Shown piece by piece: positions 35,675-44,112 of a stretch of DNA of 64,000 bases. The position numbers and the translations under genes were made by a program. Numbering within the stretch: the stretch's first letter is position 1; every line of letters starts with the position of its first letter. The stretch is from Bacillota bacterium (GTDB lineage Bacteria > Bacillota > Clostridia > Lachnospirales > Lachnospiraceae), in NCBI GenBank assembly GCA_023395555.1, contig JAEWYQ010000003.1:1-64000 (forward strand). The letters run 5' to 3'. The notes under the pieces are model-generated. The model did not search any database. It had not been told where the DNA came from and was given only the letters and a program-made list of their open reading frames with translations.

Positions 35675-37114
35675 ATGAACAGATATTATCTGGCAGTAGA
35701 TATCGGTGCCTCCAGCGGCCGTCACATCCTGGGATGGATGGAGGACGGAAAGCTGAAGACGGAAGAGGTGTACCGTTTTAATAATGGATTGACCCGGAGA
35801 AACGGGCATTTATGCTGGGATTTTGACCAATTGTTCCGGGAGATTGTAGCCGGTATGAAGTATTGCAGGGAAATTGGCAAGCATCCCGTCAGCATTGGAA
35901 TTGATACCTGGGGCGTGGATTTTGTACTATTGGATCAGGAGGATCGGCTTCTGGGGGATTATGTTGGTTACCGGGATCACAGAACGGAAGGAATGGACGG
36001 GAAGGTCTATCAGATCATTCCCGAGAAGGAGCTGTACGGCAGGAGCGGAATTCAGAAAGCGATTTTTAACAGCATCTATCAGCTGTATGCCATCAAGGAA
36101 GAGAACCCGGAGCATCTGGAGAAGGCAAAGAGCTACCTCATGGTTCCGGAGTATTTTAATTTTCTGTTGACCGGAGTGAAGATGGCGGAGTACACCATAG
36201 CAACAACCTCCCAATTGATCGATGCCAGAACCGGGAATTGGGATTATGAGCTGATGGATCTTCTGGGATTTCCGGGGGATATCTTTCAGCCTATCCATAT
36301 GCCGGGAACAGAGGTTGGTAGTCTGAGGCCGGAATTGGCGGAGGAAATCGGATATGATCTTAAGGTCCTCCTGGTAGGCAGCCATGATACGGCATCTGCG
36401 GTAGTATCTGTTCCGGCGGAGGGAGAGGATGTGCTCTACATCAGCTCCGGCACCTGGTCCCTTATGGGAGTGGAGCGTAGGGAACCGGATCTCAGCAGCC
36501 AGAGCCAGGAACATAATTTTACCAACGAAGGCGGATATGATCACCGTTTCCGCTATCTGAAGAATATCATGGGCCTGTGGATGATACAATCTGTCCGCAA
36601 TGAGCTGAAGGAAGGGCAGCCCGGCAGTAAGTATGACCGGGGAGAATATTCCTTCGCGCGGCTCTGTACCATGGCGGAAGCAAACAGCGATTTTAAGAGC
36701 CGTGTGGATGTGAATGATGCATCCTTCCTGGCACCGGATAATATGATAGAAGCCATCCGAAGCTATCTGACCGCAACGGGGCAGCGTCTGCCGGAGGATG
36801 TGGGGCAGTTGTCCGCCTGTGTCTATCAGAGCCTGGCGGATTGCTATGCCGAAACGGTGAAGGAGCTGGAAATGATCACAGGAAAAGTCTACCCCGCAAT
36901 TCATATTGTGGGCGGCGGCTCCAATGCGGATTATCTGAACCGCCTGACGGCAGAGAAGACGGGTAAGACCGTATATGCCGGTCCCGGAGAAGCTACGGCA
37001 ATCGGCAATATAGCCGTGCAGATGCTTAGCCAGGGGGTATTTGAAAATCTGTCCAAAGCCCGTGCCTGTATCTACGAGTCCTTTGATATCAAGGAATATA
37101 AGAAAAGCATATAA
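35675..37114 (+). CDS. rhaB: Rhamnulokinase
   Basis: A 479-residue FGGY-family sugar kinase that phosphorylates L-rhamnulose to rhamnulose-1-phosphate. The N-terminal ATPase fold begins AVDIGASSGRHI; the substrate and catalytic-base region is SIGIDTWGVDFVLLD; the second half has GSHDTASAVVSVPA, ISSGTWSLMG and the nucleotide-binding HIVGGGSNADYLNRLTA. These strings are typical of RhaB rather than fuculokinase. The chosen start is ATG 35675 with GAGGTG six bases upstream; an in-frame ATG at 35663 has no site. No encapsulation peptide is seen, so it should act in the cytoplasm, feeding the aldolase. No rhamnose isomerase or transporter is in the window. Confidence 0.93.
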   Translation: MNRYYLAVDIGASSGRHILGWMEDGKLKTEEVYRFNNGLTRRNGHLCWDFDQLFREIVAGMKYCREIGKHPVSIGIDTWGVDFVLLDQEDRLLGDYVGYRDHRTEGMDGKVYQIIPEKELYGRSGIQKAIFNSIYQLYAIKEENPEHLEKAKSYLMVPEYFNFLLTGVKMAEYTIATTSQLIDARTGNWDYELMDLLGFPGDIFQPIHMPGTEVGSLRPELAEEIGYDLKVLLVGSHDTASAVVSVPAEGEDVLYISSGTWSLMGVERREPDLSSQSQEHNFTNEGGYDHRFRYLKNIMGLWMIQSVRNELKEGQPGSKYDRGEYSFARLCTMAEANSDFKSRVDVNDASFLAPDNMIEAIRSYLTATGQRLPEDVGQLSACVYQSLADCYAETVKELEMITGKVYPAIHIVGGGSNADYLNRLTAEKTGKTVYAGPGEATAIGNIAVQMLSQGVFENLSKARACIYESFDIKEYKKSI

Positions 37115-37159
37115 ATGAGGAACATTCCAAAATACAGAGTGGTAAAGAAAACAACGCAA

Positions 37160-37259
37160 TCCAAATAAAAACAACAGATATATACCGGATTTATATTGAC
37201 TCCACAGGGATGAAGTGATACAATACAGATAAAAGATATAAATCCAAATAAAAACAACA
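37160..37259 (+). promoter_or_regulatory. Main microcompartment promoter with paired 17-bp sites
   Basis: Promoter TTGACT (37196-37201), 17-bp spacer, TACAAT (37219-37224). Identical sites TCCAAATAAAAACAACA lie at 37160-37176 and 37243-37259, again 83 bp apart and at exactly the same offsets from -35 and -10 as in the aldolase promoter. They differ from the aldolase sites at two of 17 positions. Confidence 0.82.
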
Positions 37260-37305
37260 TTGCATATTGCCGAGAAGATCAGCAATAAGCGAAGGGGGTA
37301 ACAAC

Positions 37306-38733
37306 TTGACAGAAAAGGATGTGCTGCTTGAACAGGTCGTCAGGCAGGTATTAACCCGTTTACAGGAAACTTCGGAGCATACATTACATAATAATGCGGA
37401 GTCTAAGGCTACGTCATCGGCGGCAGGAGCCTTAGGCATCTTCGAGGATATGAATGATGCCATTGAAGCGGCGATCAAAGCACAGAAGGTAATGCAAAGA
37501 CTGTCCATGGATGCCAGGGAAAAGATTATCAGCAATATCCGCAGGAAGACCAGAGAGCACGCTGCGGTCATGGCGAAGATGGCGGTGGAAGAGACCGGAA
37601 TGGGCAATGTGGGTGACAAGATTTTAAAGCACCAGCTTCTGGCTGAGAAAACACCCGGCACGGAGGACATTACGACCGTGGCCTGGTCGGGAGACCGGGG
37701 ACTGACCCTGGTGGAGATGGGCCCCTTTGGTGTGATCGGAGCCATCACTCCCTGCACCAACCCCAGCGAGACCGTACTCTGCAACAGCATAGGAATGATT
37801 GCGGGCGGCAACACAGTAGTCTTCAATCCCCACCCTGCGGCAGTTAAGGTATCTAATTATGCGGTAACTCTGATAAATGAAGCTTCTATTGAAGCGGGAG
37901 GCCCGGAGAATATTGCGGTATCGGTGGTTAAGCCCACCATGGCCACCAGCGATATTATGCTGAAGCATAAGAGCATTCCTCTGATTGCGGCAACCGGCGG
38001 ACCGGGCGTGGTGACCACGGTGCTTTCCTCCGGCAAGAGAGGAATCGGAGCCGGTGCGGGTAATCCGCCGGTACTGGTGGATGAGACGGCGGATATCAGG
38101 AAAGCGGCGGCGGATATCGTGAACGGAGCCACCTTTGACAATAATCTTCCCTGCATCGCGGAGAAGGAAATTGTGGCTGTAAGTGAGATTGTAGACGAAT
38201 TAATCCACTATTTAAGAGAAAACGGCTGCTGCATGATCAACAAGGAGGAACAGGACCGGCTGACGGAAACCGTACTGAAGGACCATAAGCTGAACCGGAA
38301 ATGTGTCGGCAAGGATGCCCGGACCCTGCTTTCCATGATTGGGATTGATGCTCCCGAAGGAACCCGCTGCATTATTTTTGAAGGCGAGAAGGAGCATCCG
38401 TTGATTGCGGAGGAACTGATGATGCCGATACTGGGAATTGTCAGAGCCAGGGATATTGATGACGCAATTGAAAAAGCAGTGTGGCTGGAGCATGGCAACC
38501 GTCATTCCGCCCATATGCATTCCAAGAATGTGGATCATCTCACCCGTTTTGGCAAGGCAATTGACACGGCTATCTTTGTAAAGAATGCTCCCTCCTATGC
38601 GGCTCTTGGCTTCGGCGGGGAAGGCTTCTGCACCTTTACCATAGCGAGCCGTACCGGAGAAGGCTTAACCTCCGCCCGTACCTTTACCAAGCAGAGACGC
38701 TGCGTTATGTCCGACAGCTTGTGTATCCGATAA
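37306..38733 (+). CDS. pduP: CoA-acylating propionaldehyde dehydrogenase (PduP type)
   Basis: A 475-residue enzyme that oxidises propanal to propionyl-CoA with NAD+ and CoA inside the microcompartment. It starts at TTG 37306 behind GAAGGGGG. Residues 1-20 (EKDVLLEQVVRQVLTRL) are an amphipathic encapsulation helix, followed by a linker and the aldehyde dehydrogenase fold: cofactor region GAITPCTNPSET, GGPGVV, and active-site Cys283 in DNNLPCIAEKE. Length and motifs match PduP/EutE. It opens the long operon running through the shell genes to the BMC-T protein, under the paired-site promoter. Confidence 0.93.
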   Translation: MTEKDVLLEQVVRQVLTRLQETSEHTLHNNAESKATSSAAGALGIFEDMNDAIEAAIKAQKVMQRLSMDAREKIISNIRRKTREHAAVMAKMAVEETGMGNVGDKILKHQLLAEKTPGTEDITTVAWSGDRGLTLVEMGPFGVIGAITPCTNPSETVLCNSIGMIAGGNTVVFNPHPAAVKVSNYAVTLINEASIEAGGPENIAVSVVKPTMATSDIMLKHKSIPLIAATGGPGVVTTVLSSGKRGIGAGAGNPPVLVDETADIRKAAADIVNGATFDNNLPCIAEKEIVAVSEIVDELIHYLRENGCCMINKEEQDRLTETVLKDHKLNRKCVGKDARTLLSMIGIDAPEGTRCIIFEGEKEHPLIAEELMMPILGIVRARDIDDAIEKAVWLEHGNRHSAHMHSKNVDHLTRFGKAIDTAIFVKNAPSYAALGFGGEGFCTFTIASRTGEGLTSARTFTKQRRCVMSDSLCIR

Positions 38734-38758
38734 TTGAGATGAAGAAGGAGTAATTGCA

Positions 38759-39964
38759 ATGGATATCAGTTCAGAGAAGATTGAAGATATAGTAAAACAA
38801 GTGCTTCGGGAGTTGAAGCAGGTTCCCGCAGGCGCACAGGCCGCTTCCAAAAGCCATGCGGTTCCCGCAACCAGCAGAGTGGCAATGCTTACCGGGCTGG
38901 AGAAGATCGAGCTGAAGGAATACCCCATCCCGGAGCTGGGAGACGACGATATTCTGGTCAAGGTGGAAGGCTGCGGCATCTGCGGCACCGATGCCCATGA
39001 GTACAAAAGAGATCCCTTTGGATTAATCCCGGTAGTGCTGGGACACGAGGGAACCGGCGAGATCGTTAAGATGGGAAAGAATGTGACCAGGGACAGTGCC
39101 GGAAAGCCTCTCCGGATAGGGGATAAGGTAGTGACCTGTATGATTTTCAAGGACAATCCCGACATTACCATGTTCGATCTGAATAAGCAGAATGTGGGCG
39201 GTGCCGATGTATATGGCCTGTTACCGGATGACGACACCCATTTGAACGGCTGGTTTGCAGATTACATTGTAATTCGGGGCGGATCCACGGTGTTCAATGT
39301 CAGCGATCTGGATCTGGATTCCAGAATTCTGATTGAGCCCTGCGCCGTGCTGATCCATGCGGTGGAACGGGCGAAGACTACGGGAATTCTGCGTTTTAAC
39401 AGCAGAGTTGTAGTTCAGGGCTGCGGCCCCATCGGTTTAATCTGCATCGCGGTACTTCGCACCATGGGAATTGAGCATATTGTTGCGGTGGACGGCGAAC
39501 AGAAGAGATTGGATTTTGCCAGGGAGATGGGCGCGGCAGGAACAGCGAATTTCAAGGAACACAAGGGAATTGAAGCACTGACGGATGCGGTAAGCCAGGC
39601 CTTCGGCGGACATCTGGCGGACTTCGCTTTCCAGTGCACCGGTTCACCCGCGGGACATTCCAATATCTATAAATTTATCCGCAACGGCGGCGGACTGTGC
39701 GAGCTTGGTTTCTTCATAAACGGCGGAGATGCAACCATCAACCCGCATTTTGATATCTGCGCCAAGGAGATTACAACCGTGGGCTCCTGGGTATATACCT
39801 TAAGGGATTATGCCACCACCTTTGATTTCTTAAAGAGAGCCAAAGGCATCGGGTTACCGATGAATAAGTTGATCACCCACAAATATCCTCTGGACAAAAT
39901 CAATGATGGATATATTACGAACCTTAAGATGGAAGGCTTAAAGATTGCCGTTGTTAATGAATAA
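38759..39964 (+). CDS. Zinc alcohol dehydrogenase with N-terminal encapsulation peptide
   Basis: A 401-residue medium-chain dehydrogenase. Residues 5-20 (SEKIEDIVKQVLRELK) form an encapsulation helix, joined by an Ala-rich linker to the enzyme. Catalytic-zinc ligands are Cys75 and the His-Glu pair in LGHEGTG; the NAD site is VVVQGCGPIGL. The four-cysteine structural-zinc lobe is missing, as in several sugar dehydrogenases. It probably reduces propanal to 1-propanol to recycle NAD+, and may also reduce lactaldehyde to 1,2-propanediol, since no other reductase lies in the locus. This differs from the iron-type PduQ of classical Pdu systems. Confidence 0.88.
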   Translation: MDISSEKIEDIVKQVLRELKQVPAGAQAASKSHAVPATSRVAMLTGLEKIELKEYPIPELGDDDILVKVEGCGICGTDAHEYKRDPFGLIPVVLGHEGTGEIVKMGKNVTRDSAGKPLRIGDKVVTCMIFKDNPDITMFDLNKQNVGGADVYGLLPDDDTHLNGWFADYIVIRGGSTVFNVSDLDLDSRILIEPCAVLIHAVERAKTTGILRFNSRVVVQGCGPIGLICIAVLRTMGIEHIVAVDGEQKRLDFAREMGAAGTANFKEHKGIEALTDAVSQAFGGHLADFAFQCTGSPAGHSNIYKFIRNGGGLCELGFFINGGDATINPHFDICAKEITTVGSWVYTLRDYATTFDFLKRAKGIGLPMNKLITHKYPLDKINDGYITNLKMEGLKIAVVNE

Positions 39965-40022
39965 GTTTTAAGGCTTCGAATGTGACGGTTTGCAGTATTT
40001 TGTCAGAATGGAGGAGTAAGGG

Positions 40023-40337
40023 ATGGATCATGCGGTTGGTATGATTGAGGTATACGGTCTGGTTGCGGCTTTTGTAGCGGGCGACGCGGGATGTAAGGCC
40101 GCGGATGTTACAATGGAGCCCTTTGACCGCAACAAGCCGGCCAACGCGGATGCCCTTCCGGTTCCGCTCATCGTTACGATTAAATTCCGTGGTACGGTGG
40201 ATAATGTAAGAGCGGCGGTGGAAGCGGCAGAAGCGGCGGCAAATCAGATTTCCGGGGTAATTACAAAGCATGTGATTGCCAAGCCGGAGCAGGATGTTCA
40301 AAAGCTGCTGAAAATCAGTGGTCTTGATAAAAACTAG
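40023..40337 (+). CDS. BMC-H shell protein (longer variant)
   Basis: A 104-residue single-BMC-domain protein. The core runs from GMIEVYGLVAAFVAGDAGCKAADV to the VITKHVIAKPEQDV end that packs hexamer edges. An insertion of about ten residues (DRNKPANADALP) sits between the first helix and strand 2, so the pore-side loops differ from the other hexamers here. It starts 59 bases after the dehydrogenase gene with AGGAG. It probably contributes a minor facet hexamer with distinct permeability; pore specificity is unknown. Confidence 0.88.
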   Translation: MDHAVGMIEVYGLVAAFVAGDAGCKAADVTMEPFDRNKPANADALPVPLIVTIKFRGTVDNVRAAVEAAEAAANQISGVITKHVIAKPEQDVQKLLKISGLDKN

Positions 40338-40369
40338 CATAAACACAAGAATTGATTAGGAGGATAAAA

Positions 40370-40648
40370 ATGATGGCACAGGAAGCATTAGGAATGGTAG
40401 AGACCAGGGGTCTGACCGCAGCGATTGAGGCTGCTGACGCAATGGTAAAGGCAGCAGAGGTTGTATTGGTAGGAACCGAGAAGATCGGCTCCGGTCTGGT
40501 GACTGTAATGGTCAGAGGCGATGTAGGCGCAGTTAAGGCAGCCGCTGAGGTAGGTGCAGCTGCAGCTTCCAAGCTGGGTGAGCTGGTAGCGGTTCATGTT
40601 ATTCCCAGGCCCCACGCAGATGTTGAGAAGATCTTACCCAGAGTTTAA
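40370..40648 (+). CDS. BMC-H major shell hexamer (PduA/PduJ-like)
   Basis: A 92-residue canonical BMC-H protein ([30 protein letters not shown], pore loop KIGSGLV, then [12 protein letters not shown] and [14 protein letters not shown]). It is nearly identical to the product of the internal start at 41318. GGAGG precedes the tandem ATGs at 40370/40373. Small size and high conservation suggest the bulk facet protein through which propanediol passes. Confidence 0.93.
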   Translation: MMAQEALGMVETRGLTAAIEAADAMVKAAEVVLVGTEKIGSGLVTVMVRGDVGAVKAAAEVGAAAASKLGELVAVHVIPRPHADVEKILPRV

Positions 40649-40649
40649 T

Positions 40650-40768
40650 TTCATAGCTGCTATGCAGCTATGAAATTATGAGCAAGCAGCGAAGCGGATT
40701 GCGAATATCCGAACTGCTACGCGGCTATAAGTTAGGAGCAAACAGTGAAGCGGATTGCGAATATCCGA
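40650..40768. repeat. Hairpin and two 31-bp direct repeats between shell genes
   Basis: TTTCATAGCT pairs with AGCTATGAAA (about 40650-40676). Then two near-identical copies start at 40682 and 40738 (period 56), each containing a CGGAT/ATCCG dyad around TGCGAAT. They lie in the 145-base gap inside the operon and look like REP-type mRNA-stabilising or processing elements. Confidence 0.7.
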
Positions 40769-40793
40769 CTAACCGGAAAGGCATGATTATCGG

Positions 40794-41081
40794 ATGAAAT
40801 CTTTAGGATTTATCGAAGTTCAAAGTGTCACCGCCGCCATTGAAGCCCTGGACACCATGTGCAAGACGGCTGAGGTGGAATTCGTTACCTGGGAGCGGAA
40901 GCTGGGGGGCCGGCTGGTTACGGTCATTGTCCAGGGGGAAGTGGCTGCGGTAACGGAAGCAGTGGAGGCAGCGGCAGCAAGCTCCCTCAAGCCCTGTGTT
41001 CATGCGGTTATCCCCAATCCCCATGAGGAAACCGTGAAAATGGTTCAGCTCAGTGCGAGCCGGCTGAAGGTAGGAGGCTGA
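40794..41081 (+). CDS. BMC-H shell protein (divergent)
   Basis: A 95-residue BMC-domain protein ([36 protein letters not shown], later [10 protein letters not shown] and [13 protein letters not shown]). The Trp-Glu-Arg-Lys segment before the pore and the Lys-Leu-Gly-Gly pore loop differ from the KIGSG loop of the major hexamers, so it should form a chemically different pore. Its stop is two bases before the next start, indicating tight co-translation. Confidence 0.9.
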   Translation: MKSLGFIEVQSVTAAIEALDTMCKTAEVEFVTWERKLGGRLVTVIVQGEVAAVTEAVEAAAASSLKPCVHAVIPNPHEETVKMVQLSASRLKVGG

Positions 41082-41083
41082 TT

Positions 41084-41596
41084 ATGGCTGACAGTAAGAA
41101 GCAGGTTGATCTAAACGAGCTAATGAAAAATAAAAGCATAGATTCACCTAAGAAGGCACCAAAAAAAGAGACAGCAGAGCTGACAGCAAGAGGAACGGCC
41201 CGAAGAAGCAGGAAGGACGCCTCGTCCGGCGCGGCGGAAGCAGCGGCTGTGTCCGGGGAGAACTCCCAGACCACAGAAATAAATATTGAAAAAGGAATCA
41301 TCAAGGAGGAAAAGAGAATGGCTCAGGAAGCATTAGGAATGGTGGAAACAAGAGGACTGGTAGCGGCAATTGAAGCAGCGGATGCCATGTTAAAGGCAGC
41401 TAATGTAGTATTGGTAGGAACCGAGAAGATCGGTTCCGGCCTTGTCAGTGTTATGGTACGCGGCGATGTAGGCGCGGTTAAGGCAGCGGTAGAATCCGGC
41501 GCCAGCAGCGCCTCCAAGCTGGGTGAATTAGTAGCTACCCACGTAATTCCCAGGCCCCACAGCGATGTTGAAAAGATCCTTCCCGCATTAAAATAA
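41084..41596 (+). CDS. BMC-H shell protein with 78-residue N-terminal extension
   Basis: A 170-residue product. Residues 79-170 are a complete major-type BMC-H domain, nearly the same as the protein from 40370. Residues 1-78 are a Lys/Ala/Ser-rich, probably disordered extension with a short VDLNELMKN helix near its start. Both possible starts have strong ribosome sites: TAGGAGG before ATG 41084, and AAGGAGG (41303-41309) before the in-frame ATG 41318. The gene can therefore give a long protein and a standard 92-residue hexamer. Because BMC-H N-termini face one side of the hexamer, the tail could bind cargo or another shell. The dual output is inference from the two sites. Confidence 0.85.
   Translation: MADSKKQVDLNELMKNKSIDSPKKAPKKETAELTARGTARRSRKDASSGAAEAAAVSGENSQTTEINIEKGIIKEEKRMAQEALGMVETRGLVAAIEAADAMLKAANVVLVGTEKIGSGLVSVMVRGDVGAVKAAVESGASSASKLGELVATHVIPRPHSDVEKILPALK
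41303..41320 (+). promoter_or_regulatory. Internal ribosome site and ATG within the extended shell gene
   Basis: AAGGAGG at 41303-41309 lies eight bases before ATG 41318-41320, in frame with the upstream start. The protein from here begins [13 protein letters not shown], just as the separate hexamer encoded at 40370 does. Confidence 0.8.
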
Positions 41597-41630
41597 GAGG
41601 GGTACGACAACAGGAAATGAAGGAGAGAAC

Positions 41631-41663
41631 CTTGAAATAGGTACGGACAGTGCCTGTTTCAAG
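41631..41663 (+). promoter_or_regulatory. Hairpin before pduL
   Basis: CTTGAAATAGG pairs with CCTGTTTCAAG (11 bp including one G-U), followed by CCTCTTT. It may be a weak terminator or a stability element dividing the shell genes from pduL. Confidence 0.55.
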
Positions 41664-41736
41664 CCTCTTTCTTCTTTCATCAAAACACAAGCTATATTTT
41701 TTGTTAACAGAAATGAAAAAGGTGCAGGTGAATATC

Positions 41737-42390
41737 TTGGATGAGTTGACAATGGAAAGAATTACAAAATTGGTGATTGAGGCGGTAAAGCAGACAGAGG
41801 GGAACGCCCTCCAAAATGCCGGCTTTCTTGTACCCGTAGGCGTATCTGCCAGGCATATCCATCTGACACAGGAGGATGTGGAAACTCTTTTTGGAAAGGG
41901 CTATGAGCTGACCAGGAAGAAGGAATTAATGGGCGGACAGTTTGCCGCCAATGAGACAGTTACCATTGTAGGCTTGAAACTCAGAGCCATGGAGAACGTA
42001 AGAATTCTCGGGCCGGTCAGAAGCAGCTCCCAGGTGGAAATCTCTTCTACCGACGCCATCAAGCTGGGTATTAAAGCGCCCATTAGAGAGTCCGGTGACA
42101 TCAAGGGCTCCGCACCCATTGCCGTAGTAGGGCCTAAGGGTGTGGTTTATCTCAAGGAAGGCTGCATCATTGCGAAGCGGCATATTCATATGTCTCCCGC
42201 AGATGCGAAGGCGGCCGGAGTACAGGACAGACAGATCGTGTCCGTGAAGGCGGACAATGAACGCGGAACGGTATTTAATCATGTATTAATCCGGGTAGAT
42301 AAAAGCTTTACCCTGGAAATGCATCTTGATACGGATGAAGCGAATGCAGCGAATATTATTACAGGTGATACTGTAACCATCATAAAATAA
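41737..42390 (+). CDS. pduL: Phosphate propanoyltransferase PduL with encapsulation peptide
   Basis: A protein of about 217 residues that converts propionyl-CoA and phosphate to propionyl-phosphate, recycling CoA in the lumen. The duplicated PduL fold shows both zinc-binding motifs: VSARHIHLTQEDV near the N-terminus and AKRHIHMSPADA in the second half. The first 20 residues (ELTMERITKLVIEAVKQT) form an encapsulation helix. I favour TTG 41737, which follows AAGGTGCAGG; an ATG at 41713 lacks a ribosome site, and a GTG at 41728 is also possible. No propionate kinase gene is nearby, so acyl-phosphate would be used by a general acetate kinase. Confidence 0.9.
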   Translation: MDELTMERITKLVIEAVKQTEGNALQNAGFLVPVGVSARHIHLTQEDVETLFGKGYELTRKKELMGGQFAANETVTIVGLKLRAMENVRILGPVRSSSQVEISSTDAIKLGIKAPIRESGDIKGSAPIAVVGPKGVVYLKEGCIIAKRHIHMSPADAKAAGVQDRQIVSVKADNERGTVFNHVLIRVDKSFTLEMHLDTDEANAANIITGDTVTIIK

Positions 42391-42396
42391 TATTAC

Positions 42397-42431
42397 AGTT
42401 CAGTCGGTGCTGTGGCACCATCGGCTGAACT
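42397..42431 (+). promoter_or_regulatory. Hairpin between pduL and the BMC-P gene
   Basis: AGTTCAGTCG...GTGC pairs with GCAC...CGGCTGAACT with a 3-base bulge. No T-run follows, so it is more likely a stabiliser than a terminator. Confidence 0.5.
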
Positions 42432-42486
42432 ATAATAAAATAAATCCCATAGGCATAAACCCTAGGAAGAGTGAGCAGGTGAGCAC

Positions 42487-42765
42487 ATGATTGTAGGCAA
42501 GGTTGTAGGAACCGTTGTAGCAACAAGAAAAAATGAAAATCTGGTGGGCTGTAAGTTTTTAATTGTAGAACCCTTCCCTTCCATGGGAGCCTCCCAGGAG
42601 CCCGGCAAAAGCAGATTTGTAGCAGTTGACCATGTGGGTGCGGGAGTGGGGGAGGTTGTCATCGTGGCCAAAGGAAGTGCCGCCAGAATTGGCACCAACC
42701 GGGTTGATTCACCCATTGATGCAGCCATTGTCGGAATTGTTGATAATGTAACGGAACTGGAGTAA
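42487..42765 (+). CDS. BMC-P pentameric vertex protein (EutN/CcmL family)
   Basis: A 92-residue beta-barrel protein that caps the vertices of the polyhedral shell. It begins with MIVGKVVGTVVATRKNENLVGCKFLIVE and contains the family's AVDHVGAGVGEVVIVAKGSAAR core and the DAAIVGIVD end. Length is typical (85-100). It is the only pentamer gene in the window and is thus needed for shell closure. Its stop lies six bases before the pduS start. Confidence 0.95.
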   Translation: MIVGKVVGTVVATRKNENLVGCKFLIVEPFPSMGASQEPGKSRFVAVDHVGAGVGEVVIVAKGSAARIGTNRVDSPIDAAIVGIVDNVTELE

Positions 42766-42771
42766 GAAGTC

Positions 42772-44106
42772 ATGGATAGTATGGAACTGACGGGGATAGT
42801 GAAAGACAGCGCGGTAGTTGGCGCAGGCGGGGCTGGCTTTCCGACATATGCCAAAATGGATAAGAAGGCGGAGACCATTATCCTGAACTGTGCGGAATGC
42901 GAGCCCTTATTAAAGGTTCACAGACAGCTGCTGCAAAAATATGCTTATGAGATTATGGAGACGCTGTCTGTAATCGCCGAAGTGCTGGAAGTGAAGCAGA
43001 CGATAATTGCCATCAAGAGAAATTATACAGGGACAGAGGAAGCCGTAAGGGCGAGTCTTTCCTCCTTTCCCGGGCTGGAATGCCGGCTGCTGCCGGAGGT
43101 GTATCCCATGGGCGACGAGGTGGTGCTGATTTATGAGCTCCTCGGCAAGGTGGTGCCTCCGGGAAGCATTCCGCTGGAATTGGGCGTGGTAGTCTTCAAT
43201 GTGGAGACCGTATGGAATATACATCAGGCAATCCGGCATAAAACACCGGTTACCTCCAAATACCTCACCATTACCGGGGCAGTGAAACGGCCCGTTACAG
43301 TTAAGGTTCCGGTGGGCATATCGGTGGATGAGGCGGTGCAGCTGGCAGGCGGCCCCGCCATTGCGGAACCCGCCTATCTCATGGGCGGCCCCATGACAGG
43401 GACCATCGTGGGAGCCTACACCCCTGTGACCAAAACCACCAATGCCATCATTGTACTTCCGGCAGATCACCAGATCATACAGAAGAGGCTCAGCAATTCC
43501 TCCATTGATATGAAGCGTGCCATGGCGTCCTGCTGCCAGTGTGAGATGTGTTCCGACCTCTGTCCCAGATATCTGCTGGGCCAGCCCATCACCCCCCATT
43601 TGTTCATGCGGGCGGCAACCAGCTGCAGCACGGTGGATGTGGGTCCCTATCTGGATACCATGTTCTGCTGCTCCTGCGGTGTTTGTGAGCTTTTTGCCTG
43701 TCCCCAGGGCCTGGCTCCCAGAACACTGATTACGGAATATAAGAACGGCCTGCGAAGCAAGGGAATTGCCATACCGAAGGGAATACCGCTAAAGGGCGTG
43801 AATACTGCCCGGCCCCACAGGCTGGTGCCCATGGGACGGCTGGTGGCAAGACTTGGCCTGTCTGAATATAATCACGATGCCCCCCTGGAGGAAGAGAAGG
43901 CGGAGCCGAAGCGGGTGAAGGTGATGTTAAACCAGCACATCGGAGCTCCAGCGATTCCTGTAGTACATAAGAATGACCGGGTGGAGCAGGGAGCGGTGAT
44001 TGCCGCCGCGGCGGAGGGCAAGCTGTCCCTTCCGGTGCATGCCCCGATATCCGGTGAGATATTAGAGGTCAAAGATCAATTTATCATTATTTCGAGAGGA
44101 CGTTAG
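42772..44106 (+). CDS. pduS: PduS-like RnfC/SLBB iron-sulfur flavoprotein
   Basis: A 444-residue electron-transfer protein related to PduS and RnfC. The N-terminus has the flavin/NADH-binding region (VVGAGGAGFPTYAK, LNCAECEPLL), then an SLBB domain around residues 180-235, and two Fe-S motifs: C254-C-Q-C-x2-C-x3-C and C300-x-C-x2-C-x4-CP. The C-terminal 80 residues form an RnfC-like barrel (sandwich hybrid). In B12-type Pdu systems PduS reduces cobalamin. Here the dehydratase is a glycyl-radical enzyme, so cobalamin is not needed; it may instead pass electrons across the shell via the neighbouring BMC-T protein or supply the activase. That role is inferred. Confidence 0.9.
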   Translation: MDSMELTGIVKDSAVVGAGGAGFPTYAKMDKKAETIILNCAECEPLLKVHRQLLQKYAYEIMETLSVIAEVLEVKQTIIAIKRNYTGTEEAVRASLSSFPGLECRLLPEVYPMGDEVVLIYELLGKVVPPGSIPLELGVVVFNVETVWNIHQAIRHKTPVTSKYLTITGAVKRPVTVKVPVGISVDEAVQLAGGPAIAEPAYLMGGPMTGTIVGAYTPVTKTTNAIIVLPADHQIIQKRLSNSSIDMKRAMASCCQCEMCSDLCPRYLLGQPITPHLFMRAATSCSTVDVGPYLDTMFCCSCGVCELFACPQGLAPRTLITEYKNGLRSKGIAIPKGIPLKGVNTARPHRLVPMGRLVARLGLSEYNHDAPLEEEKAEPKRVKVMLNQHIGAPAIPVVHKNDRVEQGAVIAAAAEGKLSLPVHAPISGEILEVKDQFIIISRGR

Positions 44107-44112
44107 TGCATT

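Noticed and set aside
35927..37285. 452-codon open frame on the minus strand opposite rhaB
   Set aside because: It lies antisense to a clearly recognised kinase and has low-complexity, Ile/His-rich translation without any domain; it is a shadow of the real gene's codon bias.
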